Shown here: positions 16,641-24,650 of the stretch, one piece after another
How positions within the stretch are numbered: position 1 is the stretch's first letter
Layout of the letters: each line of letters starts with the position of its first letter
Assembly: GCA_035496255.1 (NCBI GenBank)
Contig: DATJEU010000013.1
Span: 1 to 64,000, forward strand
Source of the DNA: Gp6-AA40 sp035496255
GTDB taxonomy: Bacteria; Acidobacteriota; Vicinamibacteria; Vicinamibacterales; UBA2999
Direction: 5' to 3'
DNA length: 64,000 nucleotides
Position numbers and translations under genes: made by a program
Notes under the pieces: generated by a model
Told to the model about the DNA's origin: nothing
Seen by the model: the letters and a program-made list of their open reading frames with translations, nothing else
Databases searched by the model: none

Positions 16641-17069
16641 TTACCGTTCCAGCCACGGTTCCAGCGCGGCGGCGAAAAACTCGAGCACGTCTTCTTCGCT
16701 GATCGTGTCGGGCGCGGCGCCGCGCTTCACCGGCATCTCTTCATCGATCGTTCGCGAGCCCCGCTGGCGGCTGACCCGCCCGATCACTTCGGCGCGATCA
16801 CCGGCCGTGTCGAGGGCGAACTCGATGAAGTCGTCGCGTGTCCGATCGGAGGCCAGACGCAGGCCGCTCCCGGGAGTGAATACGGTGAACGAATAGCCTT
16901 CGGCCTTCAGGGCGTTGGCGACCTGCCTGGCGACCGGCGTCGCCACGTCATTCAGAAACGTGTCGTAGGCGCGCTCGGCATCCGCCACGCGCTGGCGCCG
17001 CCGTTGCGCGTTGTCGCGCGCCGCGTCGATCACTGCCTTCAATCGCTTTCGAACGAGTGAAACTTCCAT
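16641..17069 (-). CDS. hypothetical protein
   Basis: The 142-residue protein starts at ATG 17069 with a GGGAG ribosome site; codons upstream belong to a hairpin repeat. The N-terminal half is an Arg/Ala-rich helix (KAVIDAARDNAQRRRQRVADAERAYDTFLNDVATPVARQVANAL), likely a coiled coil, followed by a small alpha/beta part ending in EEDVLEFFAAALEPWLER. No catalytic motif or signal peptide is seen and I do not recognise a named family. It is convergent with menG, 10 bases apart. Confidence 0.65.
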   Translation of the reverse strand: MEVSLVRKRLKAVIDAARDNAQRRRQRVADAERAYDTFLNDVATPVARQVANALKAEGYSFTVFTPGSGLRLASDRTRDDFIEFALDTAGDRAEVIGRVSRQRGSRTIDEEMPVKRGAAPDTISEEDVLEFFAAALEPWLER

Positions 17070-17080
17070 TGAGCTCCCTC

Positions 17081-17152
17081 GCCGGGTCTGCTGCGCAGCA
17101 TCCGGCCTGCAAATCGACATGCTCGCCGGCTCCGTCATGGAGCCGGCCTACG
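17081..17152. repeat. two tandem GCCGG hairpins
   Basis: Hairpin one (17081-17110) is GCCGGGTCTGCTGC followed by GCAGCATCCGGCCTGC. Hairpin two (17124-17152) is CGCCGGCTCCGT followed by ATGGAGCCGGCCTACG. The stop codon of the CoA-transferase gene is supplied by the terminal GGCCTACG (TAG on the minus strand). Confidence 0.65.
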
Positions 17153-18344
17153 TGATGACCCGCTCGCGGCGAAGCGCCTCGATGTCCTCCGGCTGCAGAC
17201 CGAGTTCCCGCAGGACGGTGACCGTATGCTGGCCGAGCACGGGCGGTGCGCTTCGCACGGTTGCCGGTGCGTCCGACATCTTCAGCGGCGGCCCGAGTAC
17301 CTTCACCATGCCGGCGGCGGCGTGCTCAACGGCGGCAATCATCGATCGCGCTGCGACCTGCGGATCAGCGAGTACGTCCGCGACGTCGCGAACCGCGCCG
17401 CACGGAACGCCGGCCGCCATCAGGCGCTCGATCCACTCCGCGCGCGTGCGTTCGCGCAAGGCGACGGCCAGTCGATCGCGCACCTGCGGATAGTGCGCGA
17501 CCCGTGCCGGATTGGTTGCGAAGCGTTCATCCGTGGCGAGCGTCTCGAGGCCCGTGAGCCGGCACAGCCGTTGGAACTGGTCGTCGTTGCCGACGGCGAG
17601 GAAGAACGCGCCATCCGATGCGTCGAACACATCGTACGGCGCGATCTGGGGATGACGATTGCCGATCCGCGCCGCGGCGTGTTCTCCGTTCAGCCACGCC
17701 GACGCCTGATAACTGAGCAGCGAGACCACCGTATCAAACATCGCGATGTCGACGAACTGGCCACGGCCGGTGCGCTCGCGCGCATATAGCGCGAGCGCGA
17801 CGCCGTTGCTCGCCAGCAGGCCAGCGGCGAGGTCCGCGATCGCCACGCCCAGCCGGAACGGTGGCCCGCCAGCGTCGCCGGTAATGCTCATGAGGCCGCC
17901 TTCGGCCTGCAGTACCGCGTCGTAGCCCGGTTGCGCCGCGCGCGGGCCGCTGTGCCCGAATCCCGAAATCGAGCAGTAAATCAGGCGCGGATGCGCCGCA
18001 GCCAGCGACGGATAGTCGAGACCGAGACGGGCCAGCGTGCCGGGCCGGAAGTTCTCGACCAGAATGTCCGCACGCGCAATCAACTGATCCAGGACGTCGC
18101 GCCCGGCCCGCGTCTTGAAGTCGAGCGTCACGCTCTCCTTGTTGCGATTGACACTCAGGAAGTACGTGCTCTCGCCACCGACGAACGGCGGACCCCACGC
18201 TCTCGTATCGTCTCCGCGTTCCGGCTGCTCGATCTTGATGACGCGCGCGCCGAGGTCGCCCAGCAGCATCGTGCAGTAGGGCCCCGACAGGACCCTCGTC
18301 AGATCGACAATAGTGAGCCCGGCCAGCGGACCGGCGGCAGACAT
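17148..18344 (-). CDS. CaiB/BaiF family CoA-transferase
   Basis: The 398-residue protein is a class III CoA-transferase, which moves CoA between carboxylic acids through an aspartyl-CoA intermediate. The N-terminus GLTIVDLTRVLSGPYCTMLLGDLGARVIKIE and the loop NRNKESVTLDFKT are typical. The segment GYDAVLQAEGGLMSITG is followed by the probable nucleophile Asp in VAIADLAAG. The ATG at 18344 is preferred because a TACAAT box overlaps the alternative ATG at 18353, giving a near-leaderless start. Substrates are unknown and no acyl-CoA metabolism genes adjoin it. Confidence 0.88.
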   Translation of the reverse strand: MSAAGPLAGLTIVDLTRVLSGPYCTMLLGDLGARVIKIEQPERGDDTRAWGPPFVGGESTYFLSVNRNKESVTLDFKTRAGRDVLDQLIARADILVENFRPGTLARLGLDYPSLAAAHPRLIYCSISGFGHSGPRAAQPGYDAVLQAEGGLMSITGDAGGPPFRLGVAIADLAAGLLASNGVALALYARERTGRGQFVDIAMFDTVVSLLSYQASAWLNGEHAAARIGNRHPQIAPYDVFDASDGAFFLAVGNDDQFQRLCRLTGLETLATDERFATNPARVAHYPQVRDRLAVALRERTRAEWIERLMAAGVPCGAVRDVADVLADPQVAARSMIAAVEHAAAGMVKVLGPPLKMSDAPATVRSAPPVLGQHTVTVLRELGLQPEDIEALRRERVIT

Positions 18345-18518
18345 CGCGCCCATTGTATTTGGAGCAATTCACGAATCGACGAATGGGGAGTGACGACGTG
18401 ATTCGGGGGGCCTCGTCCGTCGATCAAATCGTCAACCGTCTATCGCCAATGCCCGGACCAACCCCGCTCGGGCGTTCGGCGTCAGAATCAATACCGCCGC
18501 CTGCAGAAAGGACGCTCC

Positions 18519-19223
18519 GTGACTCGACTGTTCGTCGCCCTGTTCACGCTCTTCCCGCTCGTCGCCGCCGCCCAGCAGCCATCCGTCCCGGCGGAACCGC
18601 AGGTCGTCACGACCGGCGTGGGTGTGGTGCAGGCCATTCCCGACCGCGCGTGGATCACCATCGGCGCTGAATCGCGCGCGTCCAGCGCGAAGGAGGCGCA
18701 GCGCCTGAACACCGAGGCGATGACGCCGATCCAGCAGAAGCTGCGCGCCGCCGGCGTCCCGGCGGACGCGATCAAGACCGTTGGCTACGACGTGCAGTAC
18801 GAATGGGACTACAACAACGGCAAGCGCGTCGGCCGCGGATACGTCGCCCGGAACACCATCGAGGTACGGGTTGACGCGATCGATCGCGTCGGCGATCTGC
18901 TCGAGATTGCCGGCACGTCGGGGGCGACCACCCTTGGCGGGATCCGGTTCGACTTCAAGGACCGGACGAAGCTGGAGCGCGAGGCCCTCAGGCTCGCGGT
19001 CGTAGACGCCCGGGCGAAGGCCGATGTCATGGCGTCGGGGGCCAGCCGCACCATCGATCGCGTGCTGCGGATCGACGAAGGCAGCATTTCGGGTGGCCCG
19101 ATTCCGCGACCGATGTTCCGCGAAGTGGCCGCCCAGGGCGCCGCGATTGCCGCAGCTCCGCCGATCGAGTCCGGCCAGACCGAATTGCGCGCCCAGGTCA
19201 CGCTGACCGCGATCTTGAAATAG
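18519..19223 (+). CDS. SIMPL-domain periplasmic protein (DUF541)
   Basis: The 234-residue protein starts with a signal peptide (LFVALFTLFPLVAAAQ). The mature part is a SIMPL/DUF541 domain: a strand VVTTGVGVVQAIPDRAWITIGAES, the helix with AIKTVGYDVQYEWDY, and the repeat VRVDAIDRVGDLLEIAGTSGATTLGGIRFDFKD. Proteins of this family are periplasmic or membrane-linked, and some relate to oxidative-stress defence. The start is GTG preceded by AAAGGA. The 164-base gap upstream shows no clear promoter. Confidence 0.85.
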   Translation: MTRLFVALFTLFPLVAAAQQPSVPAEPQVVTTGVGVVQAIPDRAWITIGAESRASSAKEAQRLNTEAMTPIQQKLRAAGVPADAIKTVGYDVQYEWDYNNGKRVGRGYVARNTIEVRVDAIDRVGDLLEIAGTSGATTLGGIRFDFKDRTKLEREALRLAVVDARAKADVMASGASRTIDRVLRIDEGSISGGPIPRPMFREVAAQGAAIAAAPPIESGQTELRAQVTLTAILK

Positions 19224-19236
19224 AGTCTTGGGACCG

Positions 19237-19854
19237 GTGGGCACGACCGACTACACCAAGGCGCGGCGCCATCTGGCTCGGCGGGATCCCGTGCTTCGCG
19301 ATCTCATTCGCGCGCATGGCGACTGCGGGCTTGCCGACGCGCAGCACACGGATCCGTTTCGCGCACTCGTCTCGGCGATGATCTCGCAGCAGCTCTCGAC
19401 GAAGGCCGCAGCCACCATCAAGGCACGACTGGACGCGCTCGTCGGCGCACCGCTGACACCGACGCGGCTCGATGCGATTGGTGACGACGCGCTGCGCGCC
19501 GTCGGCTTGAGCCGTCAGAAGATCGCCTACATCCGCGATTTGTGCGGGCGGGTCTCCAGTGGCGCGGTCGCGTTGCATGATTTCGATCGGATGACCGACG
19601 ACGAGGTCGTTGAAGCGCTGATCAGCGTCAAAGGCATCGGGCGCTGGACGGCCGAGATGTTCCTCATGTTCCGCCTGCACCGTCCCGACGTCCTTCCGGT
19701 CGGCGACCTCGGCATCGTCAAGGCGGTGCAGAAGGCCTATCGGTTGCGCACAGTGCCGACGCCCGAGCGGCTGACGAAACTCGGCGAACCGTGGCGGCCG
19801 TATCGATCCGTCGCCTGCTGGTACCTGTGGGCCAGTCTGGACAACAAACCGTAA
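19237..19854 (+). CDS. DNA-3-methyladenine glycosylase (AlkA-type HhH-GPD)
   Basis: The 205-residue DNA glycosylase of the HhH-GPD superfamily removes alkylated bases. The helix-hairpin-helix is LISVKGIGRWTAEMFLMF, and the catalytic Asp follows in LPVGDLGIVKAV. SAMISQQLSTKAA is the usual first helix motif. There is no Fe-S cluster loop, which argues against an EndoIII or MutY type. It lacks the N-terminal domain of E. coli AlkA and is closer to the compact MAG-like forms. GTG at 19237 is chosen over an upstream TTG. Confidence 0.9.
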   Translation: MGTTDYTKARRHLARRDPVLRDLIRAHGDCGLADAQHTDPFRALVSAMISQQLSTKAAATIKARLDALVGAPLTPTRLDAIGDDALRAVGLSRQKIAYIRDLCGRVSSGAVALHDFDRMTDDEVVEALISVKGIGRWTAEMFLMFRLHRPDVLPVGDLGIVKAVQKAYRLRTVPTPERLTKLGEPWRPYRSVACWYLWASLDNKP

Positions 19855-19918
19855 GACCGCCTTCGCGCCGTGTCCGCCGACGTGGTGGCGGCCGACGTGA
19901 ACGCGCCGGAGCACATCG

Positions 19919-22774
19919 ATGAAAAGACTTCTGACGTCAGCGCTGCTGTCCGTGCTCGTCGCCGCGAGCCTGGTGATCACGCCTGCTGCCCAGAGCGGCC
20001 AGGCTCCGCGACGGAGCCAGGCACCCGCGCCTGCCGCGCGAACCGCGGCGACGACACCACCGTCGTCGGTGCCGCGGCTGGCCGCGACCAAGTACACGCT
20101 GCCGAACGGGCTCGAAGTGATCCTGTCGCGGAAAACGGGCCTGCCGATGGTCGCCGTAAACCTGTACTACCACGTCGGGCCGGCGAATGAAGACAAGGGA
20201 CGCACCGGATTCGCGCACCTCTTCGAGCACATGATGTTCCAGAAGAGCAAGCACGTCCCCGAGGACAGCTACATCAAGTTCCTCGAAGATGCCGGCGCCA
20301 GCGACTTCAACGGCACGACCAACTTCGACTATACGAATTACTTCGAAACGGTTCCCGCCGGCCGACTCGAATTGGCGCTCTGGCTCGAGTCGGATCGCAT
20401 GGGCTATCTGCTGGACACGCTCGATCGCGCCTCGTTCGCCAACCAGCAGGACGTGGTCCGCAACGAGCGGCGGCAGTCAATCGAGAACACGCCGTATGGC
20501 CCGGCCGACGAAGAACTGGTGCACCTGCTGTTTCCCCAGGGCCATCCGTACTACGCGTCGATCATCGGCTCGCATCAGGACATCCAGGCCGCGAACCTGG
20601 ATGATGCGAAGAAGTTCTTCAAGCAGTTCTACGCGCCCAACAACGCGACGCTCGCCATCGTCGGCGACTTCGACGCCGCCCAGATCCGGCAACTCGTCGC
20701 GAAGTACTTCGGCACCTTCAAGAAGGGTGATCCCGTCGCGGCGCCGACCGTTCAGACGCCGCCGATTACCAGCGAGCGTCGCAAGACCGTGCCGTCGCGC
20801 GTCGAGCTGCAGCGCGTGTCGATGGCGTGGTTGACCGCGCCCTTCTTCAAGCCCGGCGATGCAGAAGCCGACATGACCGCCACGATTCTCGGCGGTGGTC
20901 GTTCCAGCCGTTTGTACAAGTCGCTGGTCTACGAGAAGCAGATCGCGCAGAGCGTGCAGGCGTATCAGCAGTCGCTGCAGTTGCAGTCGATATTCCAGAT
21001 CGAAGCGACCGCGCGCCCTGGACACACCGCTGAGGAACTCGAAAAGGCCATCGACGAAGAGATCGCCAAACTCGTGGCGGCGCCGCCGGATGCAAGTGAG
21101 GTCGAGCGTGCGCGCAACACGTTCGAGACGGCGACGGTCGGTGGACTCGAGAGCATTTCCGGCCTCGCCCACCGCCTGAACATTTACAACCACTATCTGA
21201 AGACGCCCGATTACATCCAGCAGGACTTCGCCCGTTACCGGACCGTGACGCCGGCGATCGTGCAGCAGTGGGCGCGCGACAACCTGAAGACGTCGGCTCG
21301 CGCCGTCGTGTACGCCGTGCCCGGCCAGCCGCAGCTCGGGCCGCCGGTGCCGACGCCGGAACCGGTGAAGAGCAGTGAAGGTGAGGGCACGGAATCGGTC
21401 AACAAGGACGAGCCGTGGCGCGCCAATCCGCCGAAGGGTTTTTCGAAGCCGCTGGTCCTTGAAACGCCGCAGTCCGCGAAGCTCGCCAACGGTCTCGATT
21501 TGATCCTGGTGGAACGCCATGCGGTGCCGATCATCGCGGCCAACCTGGTGTTCAAGAACGGCAGCGACTCGAATCCGCAGGACAAGCCCGGACTCGCCGC
21601 GTTCACCGCCGCCATGCTCGATGAAGGCACGACGACCAGGAGCTCGCTGCAGATCGCCGATGCAGTCGCGCAGCTTGGCGCGTCGCTGGCGACCGGCAGC
21701 GGCGTCGACTCCAGCAACGTCACCACGCGGGCGCTGACGCGCAACTTCCCGGCGGCGCTCGACATCCTCGCCGACGTCGTGCTGCATCCCTCGTTTCCTG
21801 CCGACGAACTCGAACGGCAGCGGGCCAGCCGCGTCGCGCAGCTTGCGCAGATCAAGGAGGACCCGGCCGACACCGCGCGGCGAGTCACATCCGCGGTGTT
21901 GTTCGGCGCGAATCATCCATACGGCTATCCCGAGCTGGGAACGGAAGCGGCGGTCAAGGCCATGAAGCGCGATGACCTGCAGGCGTTCTGGCAGCAGAAC
22001 TACGTGCCGAACAACGCGGCGCTGGTCGTGGCGGGTGATATCACGATGGCGCAGCTCCGAACGCTGGCGGAGAAGACGTTGGGTGGATGGCAGATGGGAA
22101 CGCCCGCGCGGCCAAAACTCGACGCGCCGGCCGCACCATCGGCCAAGGTGGTGATCGTCGACGCGCCTGGCGCACCGCAGACGCAGGTCCGTGTCGCGAC
22201 GCTGGCGGCCCCGCGATCGTCGCCCGACTTCCGGCCGCTGCAACTGCTGAACATCCCACTCGGCGGCAACTTCTCGAGCCGCATCAATCTCAACCTGCGC
22301 GAAAAGAATGGGTTCAGTTACGGGACGAATTCGCAGGTGACCTTCCGCCGCGCCGCGGGGACGTTCCAGGTGGGAGGCGGCGTACGGACCGACGCGACCG
22401 GTCCGGCCGTCAACGAGATCATGAACGAGCTGAAGGGTGTGCTCGATCATCCGATCACTGCCCAGGAACTCGCCGCGGCGAAGGACAGCCTGTCCAACTC
22501 GCTGCCCGGCGCGTTCGAAACCAACGCGAACGCGGTCGCCAACTACTCGAACGTCTTCACCTACGATCTTGGCCTCGACTACTACGCGAACTACGCCGAG
22601 CAGGTCCGCGCGGTGACGCTGCCCCAGACCGCCGCTGTCGCCACGAAGTACGTCGTCCCGCAGAACCTCGTGGTCGTGGCGGTCGGCGACAAGGAAAAAA
22701 TCGAGCCGGAGCTGAAGAAGCTGAACCTCGGCCCGATCGAGCACCGGGACGCAGAGGGGAAGGTCATTCCGTAA
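19919..22774 (+). CDS. secreted M16 metallopeptidase, active plus inactive halves
   Basis: The 951-residue protein has a signal peptide and two tandem pitrilysin-like halves. The first half has the inverted zinc motif HLFEH (FAHLFEHMMFQ) with the downstream Glu region RNERRQSIENTPYG. The second half (from about residue 515) has the fold but no HxxEH, the site being occupied by FTAAMLDEGTTTRSS. This active/inactive pairing in one chain is typical of clam-shell M16 proteases, which degrade unfolded peptides. A linker of about 40 residues separates the halves. The stop codon TAA is formed by the edge of a CAACTCCC repeat. Confidence 0.92.
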   Translation: MKRLLTSALLSVLVAASLVITPAAQSGQAPRRSQAPAPAARTAATTPPSSVPRLAATKYTLPNGLEVILSRKTGLPMVAVNLYYHVGPANEDKGRTGFAHLFEHMMFQKSKHVPEDSYIKFLEDAGASDFNGTTNFDYTNYFETVPAGRLELALWLESDRMGYLLDTLDRASFANQQDVVRNERRQSIENTPYGPADEELVHLLFPQGHPYYASIIGSHQDIQAANLDDAKKFFKQFYAPNNATLAIVGDFDAAQIRQLVAKYFGTFKKGDPVAAPTVQTPPITSERRKTVPSRVELQRVSMAWLTAPFFKPGDAEADMTATILGGGRSSRLYKSLVYEKQIAQSVQAYQQSLQLQSIFQIEATARPGHTAEELEKAIDEEIAKLVAAPPDASEVERARNTFETATVGGLESISGLAHRLNIYNHYLKTPDYIQQDFARYRTVTPAIVQQWARDNLKTSARAVVYAVPGQPQLGPPVPTPEPVKSSEGEGTESVNKDEPWRANPPKGFSKPLVLETPQSAKLANGLDLILVERHAVPIIAANLVFKNGSDSNPQDKPGLAAFTAAMLDEGTTTRSSLQIADAVAQLGASLATGSGVDSSNVTTRALTRNFPAALDILADVVLHPSFPADELERQRASRVAQLAQIKEDPADTARRVTSAVLFGANHPYGYPELGTEAAVKAMKRDDLQAFWQQNYVPNNAALVVAGDITMAQLRTLAEKTLGGWQMGTPARPKLDAPAAPSAKVVIVDAPGAPQTQVRVATLAAPRSSPDFRPLQLLNIPLGGNFSSRINLNLREKNGFSYGTNSQVTFRRAAGTFQVGGGVRTDATGPAVNEIMNELKGVLDHPITAQELAAAKDSLSNSLPGAFETNANAVANYSNVFTYDLGLDYYANYAEQVRAVTLPQTAAVATKYVVPQNLVVVAVGDKEKIEPELKKLNLGPIEHRDAEGKVIP

Positions 22775-22889
22775 CTCCCAACTCCCAACCCGGACCCGAC
22801 CCAACTCCCAGGTGACCGCGCAAATCTCGAGCGCTTGGGAGTTGCCACGTGGGGAGTTGAGTTGGCTCGGCTCTTCGGTTGGGAGTTGA
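22773..22889. repeat. CAACTCCC-family palindromic element
   Basis: Left arm AACTCCCAACTCCCAAC (22773) and CAACTCCCA; right arm TGGGAGTTG, GGGGAGTTGAGTTGG and TTGGGAGTTGA. Two nested inverted pairs can form a long hairpin. It separates the M16 gene from the cysM promoter and supplies the last two bases of the M16 stop codon. Confidence 0.85.
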
Positions 22890-22918
22890 TATAATTTCCG
22901 ACTGTCCCAGTCGGATAT
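22890..22918 (+). promoter_or_regulatory. cysM promoter with IscR type-1-like box
   Basis: A TATAAT -10 box (22890-22895) is followed by a palindrome with GACT (22900-22903), a 5-base spacer and AGTC (22909-22912), flanked by TTCC on the left and GGATAT on the right. This matches the core layout of the E. coli IscR type-1 site. The box covers the transcription start and the cysM ATG (22917), so a bound repressor would block the promoter. Confidence 0.6.
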
Positions 22919-23852
22919 GCCAGTCGCCACTCCCGGGCTTCCCCGTACGGCAGCCTCAGTCGTCGATCTCATTGGAAATACGCCGTTGATCCGCCTGGCC
23001 GGGTTCGAAGCCGGTCTGCGCAACGTGGAGCTCTACGCCAAGGCCGAGTGGCGGAATCCGGGCGGGTCGGTGAAGGACCGTGCGGCGGCGCGGATGATCC
23101 TCGAGGGCGAGCGTTCGGGCGCGCTGACCAGGGACCGCATCATCCTCGACGCGACTTCAGGGAATACCGGGATCGCCTACGCGATGATCGGCGCGGCTCG
23201 CGGCTATCGCGTGCGGCTGTGCGTGCCGGAGAACGTGACGCCGGAGCGGAAGAAGATCCTCCAGGCCTTCGGCGCGGATGTCATCTTCACGGATCCGATG
23301 CAGGGATCCGATGGTGCGATCCTGAAGGTCAAAGAGATGTACGCCGGGCGACCGGATCTCTACTTCTATCCCGACCAGTACAACAACGAGCACAACTGGC
23401 GCGCGCACTATGACGGGACGGCGCCGGAAATCATCGAGCAGACCGAAGGGCGGCTGACGCATTTCGTCGCCGGACTCGGTACCAGCGGGACCTTTATCGG
23501 CGCGGGCCGGCGCCTGCGGGAATTCAATGCCGGCGTTCGGCTTATTTCGGTGCAGCCCGATTCGCCGCTGCACGGCCTCGAAGGCCTCAAGCACATGGAG
23601 ACGGCGATCGTGCCGGGTATCTACGATCCGGCGCTGGCCGACGAGGACCTTGGCATTCCAACCGAAGACGCCTTCGAGCTGACGCGCCAGCTCGCGCAGC
23701 ATGGATTGTTCGTCGGTATTTCGAGCGGTGCGGCGCTGGCAGGCGCGCTCCACGTGGCGCGCCGCACGACCGACGCCGTGATCGTTGCGATCTTTCCGGA
23801 TGGCGGCGAGAAATATTTGTCGGAGCGCTTCTGGACGGAGAGGACGAGCTAG
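22917..23852 (+). CDS. cysM: cysteine synthase, CysM type
   Basis: The 311-residue PLP enzyme makes cysteine by beta-replacement. The PLP lysine is in NPGGSVKDRAA, the phosphate-binding loop in TSGNTGIAY and GLGTSGTFIGAG, and the pyridine-contacting Ser region in GISSGAAL. Its gene is followed without gap by a JAMM protease, a ubiquitin-like sulfur carrier and an E1-like activator with rhodanese. This is the gene set of the Mycobacterium CysO pathway, in which CysM adds the sulfur of thiocarboxylated CysO to O-phosphoserine. The acceptor amino acid is inferred from context and could be O-acetylserine. Confidence 0.92.
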   Translation: MPVATPGLPRTAASVVDLIGNTPLIRLAGFEAGLRNVELYAKAEWRNPGGSVKDRAAARMILEGERSGALTRDRIILDATSGNTGIAYAMIGAARGYRVRLCVPENVTPERKKILQAFGADVIFTDPMQGSDGAILKVKEMYAGRPDLYFYPDQYNNEHNWRAHYDGTAPEIIEQTEGRLTHFVAGLGTSGTFIGAGRRLREFNAGVRLISVQPDSPLHGLEGLKHMETAIVPGIYDPALADEDLGIPTEDAFELTRQLAQHGLFVGISSGAALAGALHVARRTTDAVIVAIFPDGGEKYLSERFWTERTS

Positions 23853-24295
23853 TGGCGCTCTCACTCGGCCCGGGGATAGACGGTGCCATTCGCGCGCACG
23901 GCGTCGAGACGTATCCCAACGAATGCTGCGGTGCGCTGATCGGTCGTGACGGCGTGGTGACGGTGACCTACGCGCTGCCGAACACGACCGAGGAGGGGCC
24001 GCGGCGACGGTTCCTGGTCCGCCCGGCCGATTACCGCGAGGCGGAGAAGAAGGCTACCGAGGCCGGTGGCGATCTGCTCGGTTTCTACCATTCGCACCCT
24101 GATCATCCGGCCCGGCCGTCGCAGTACGACCTCGATCACGCGTGGCCGTTTTTCTCGTACGTCATCGTTTCCGTCCGGCAAGGCGTCCCAGAGGACATGA
24201 CGTCGTGGCGCCTGCGGGAGGATCGGTCTGCTTTTGATCCTGAGGAGTTAAGCAATTCGTCGGACGGGCCTCGCGAAGCAGGCCCGTCGGAGTAG
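23852..24295 (+). CDS. mec: JAMM/M67 metallopeptidase (Mec-like)
   Basis: The 147-residue zinc peptidase has the full JAB1/MPN+ signature: Glu in YPNECCGALIG, then HSHPDHPARPSQYD (H-x-H-x7-S-x2-D). In the CysO pathway this enzyme releases cysteine from the C-terminus of CysO-Cys. It starts at GTG, overlapping the cysM stop by one base. The last 12 residues (SSDGPREAGPSE) are encoded by a hairpin-forming repeat (24260-24291) and are probably not part of the fold. Confidence 0.9.
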   Translation: MALSLGPGIDGAIRAHGVETYPNECCGALIGRDGVVTVTYALPNTTEEGPRRRFLVRPADYREAEKKATEAGGDLLGFYHSHPDHPARPSQYDLDHAWPFFSYVIVSVRQGVPEDMTSWRLREDRSAFDPEELSNSSDGPREAGPSE

Positions 24296-24297
24296 AC

Positions 24298-24579
24298 ATG
24301 CCAAACACGATCAACATCCCGACCCCACTGCGTCCGTTCACCGACAGGAAGGAAGCCGTTGAAGTCAGCGGCGCGACCGTCGGTGAGCTCCTGGCCGACT
24401 TGACGAAGAAGTACGACGGGCTGCGCAAGCACCTCTACACCGACGAGGGTAAGCTGCGGAACTTCGTCAACGTGTACCTGAATGACGAGGACATCCGGTA
24501 CTTGCAGAAGGAGCAGACGCCGGTGAAGACGGGCGACACGCTGAGCATCGTGCCAAGCGTCGCCGGCGGACGGAGCTGA
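24298..24579 (+). CDS. cysO: MoaD/ThiS-family sulfur carrier (CysO-like)
   Basis: The 93-residue beta-grasp protein resembles CysO and MoaD: VNIPTPLRPFTD-type start, VGELLADLTKKYDGLRKHLYTD, FVNVYLNDEDIRYL and DTLSIVPSVAGG. The diglycine that is activated and thiocarboxylated is followed by two extra residues (Arg-Ser), so the carrier needs trimming before use. The adjacent JAMM protease is the natural candidate, as in the Pseudomonas QbsE/QbsD pair. It starts 2 bases after mec. Confidence 0.9.
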   Translation: MPNTINIPTPLRPFTDRKEAVEVSGATVGELLADLTKKYDGLRKHLYTDEGKLRNFVNVYLNDEDIRYLQKEQTPVKTGDTLSIVPSVAGGRS

Positions 24580-24583
24580 ACGT

Positions 24584-24637
24584 GTGGCGCGGACCCTGGT
24601 GAGGTCCGCGAAGCGGGCCCGACAGGGTTCGCCCCAC
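24584..24637. repeat. 54-nt double-hairpin repeat, copy 1
   Basis: The layout is GTGG, a first hairpin CGCGGACC...GGTCCGCG, a second hairpin with GGGCCCGACAGGGTTCG, and closing CCCCAC. It lies between cysO and moeZ. This copy is the most diverged of three; the others are at 37000 and 46664. Confidence 0.7.
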
Positions 24638-24650
24638 AGGAGACACGAGA

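Noticed and set aside
20477..23023. Long open frame on the minus strand (848 codons)
   Set aside because: It is antisense to the M16 protease and crosses a repeat and the cysM promoter; composition is that of a GC-rich shadow frame.
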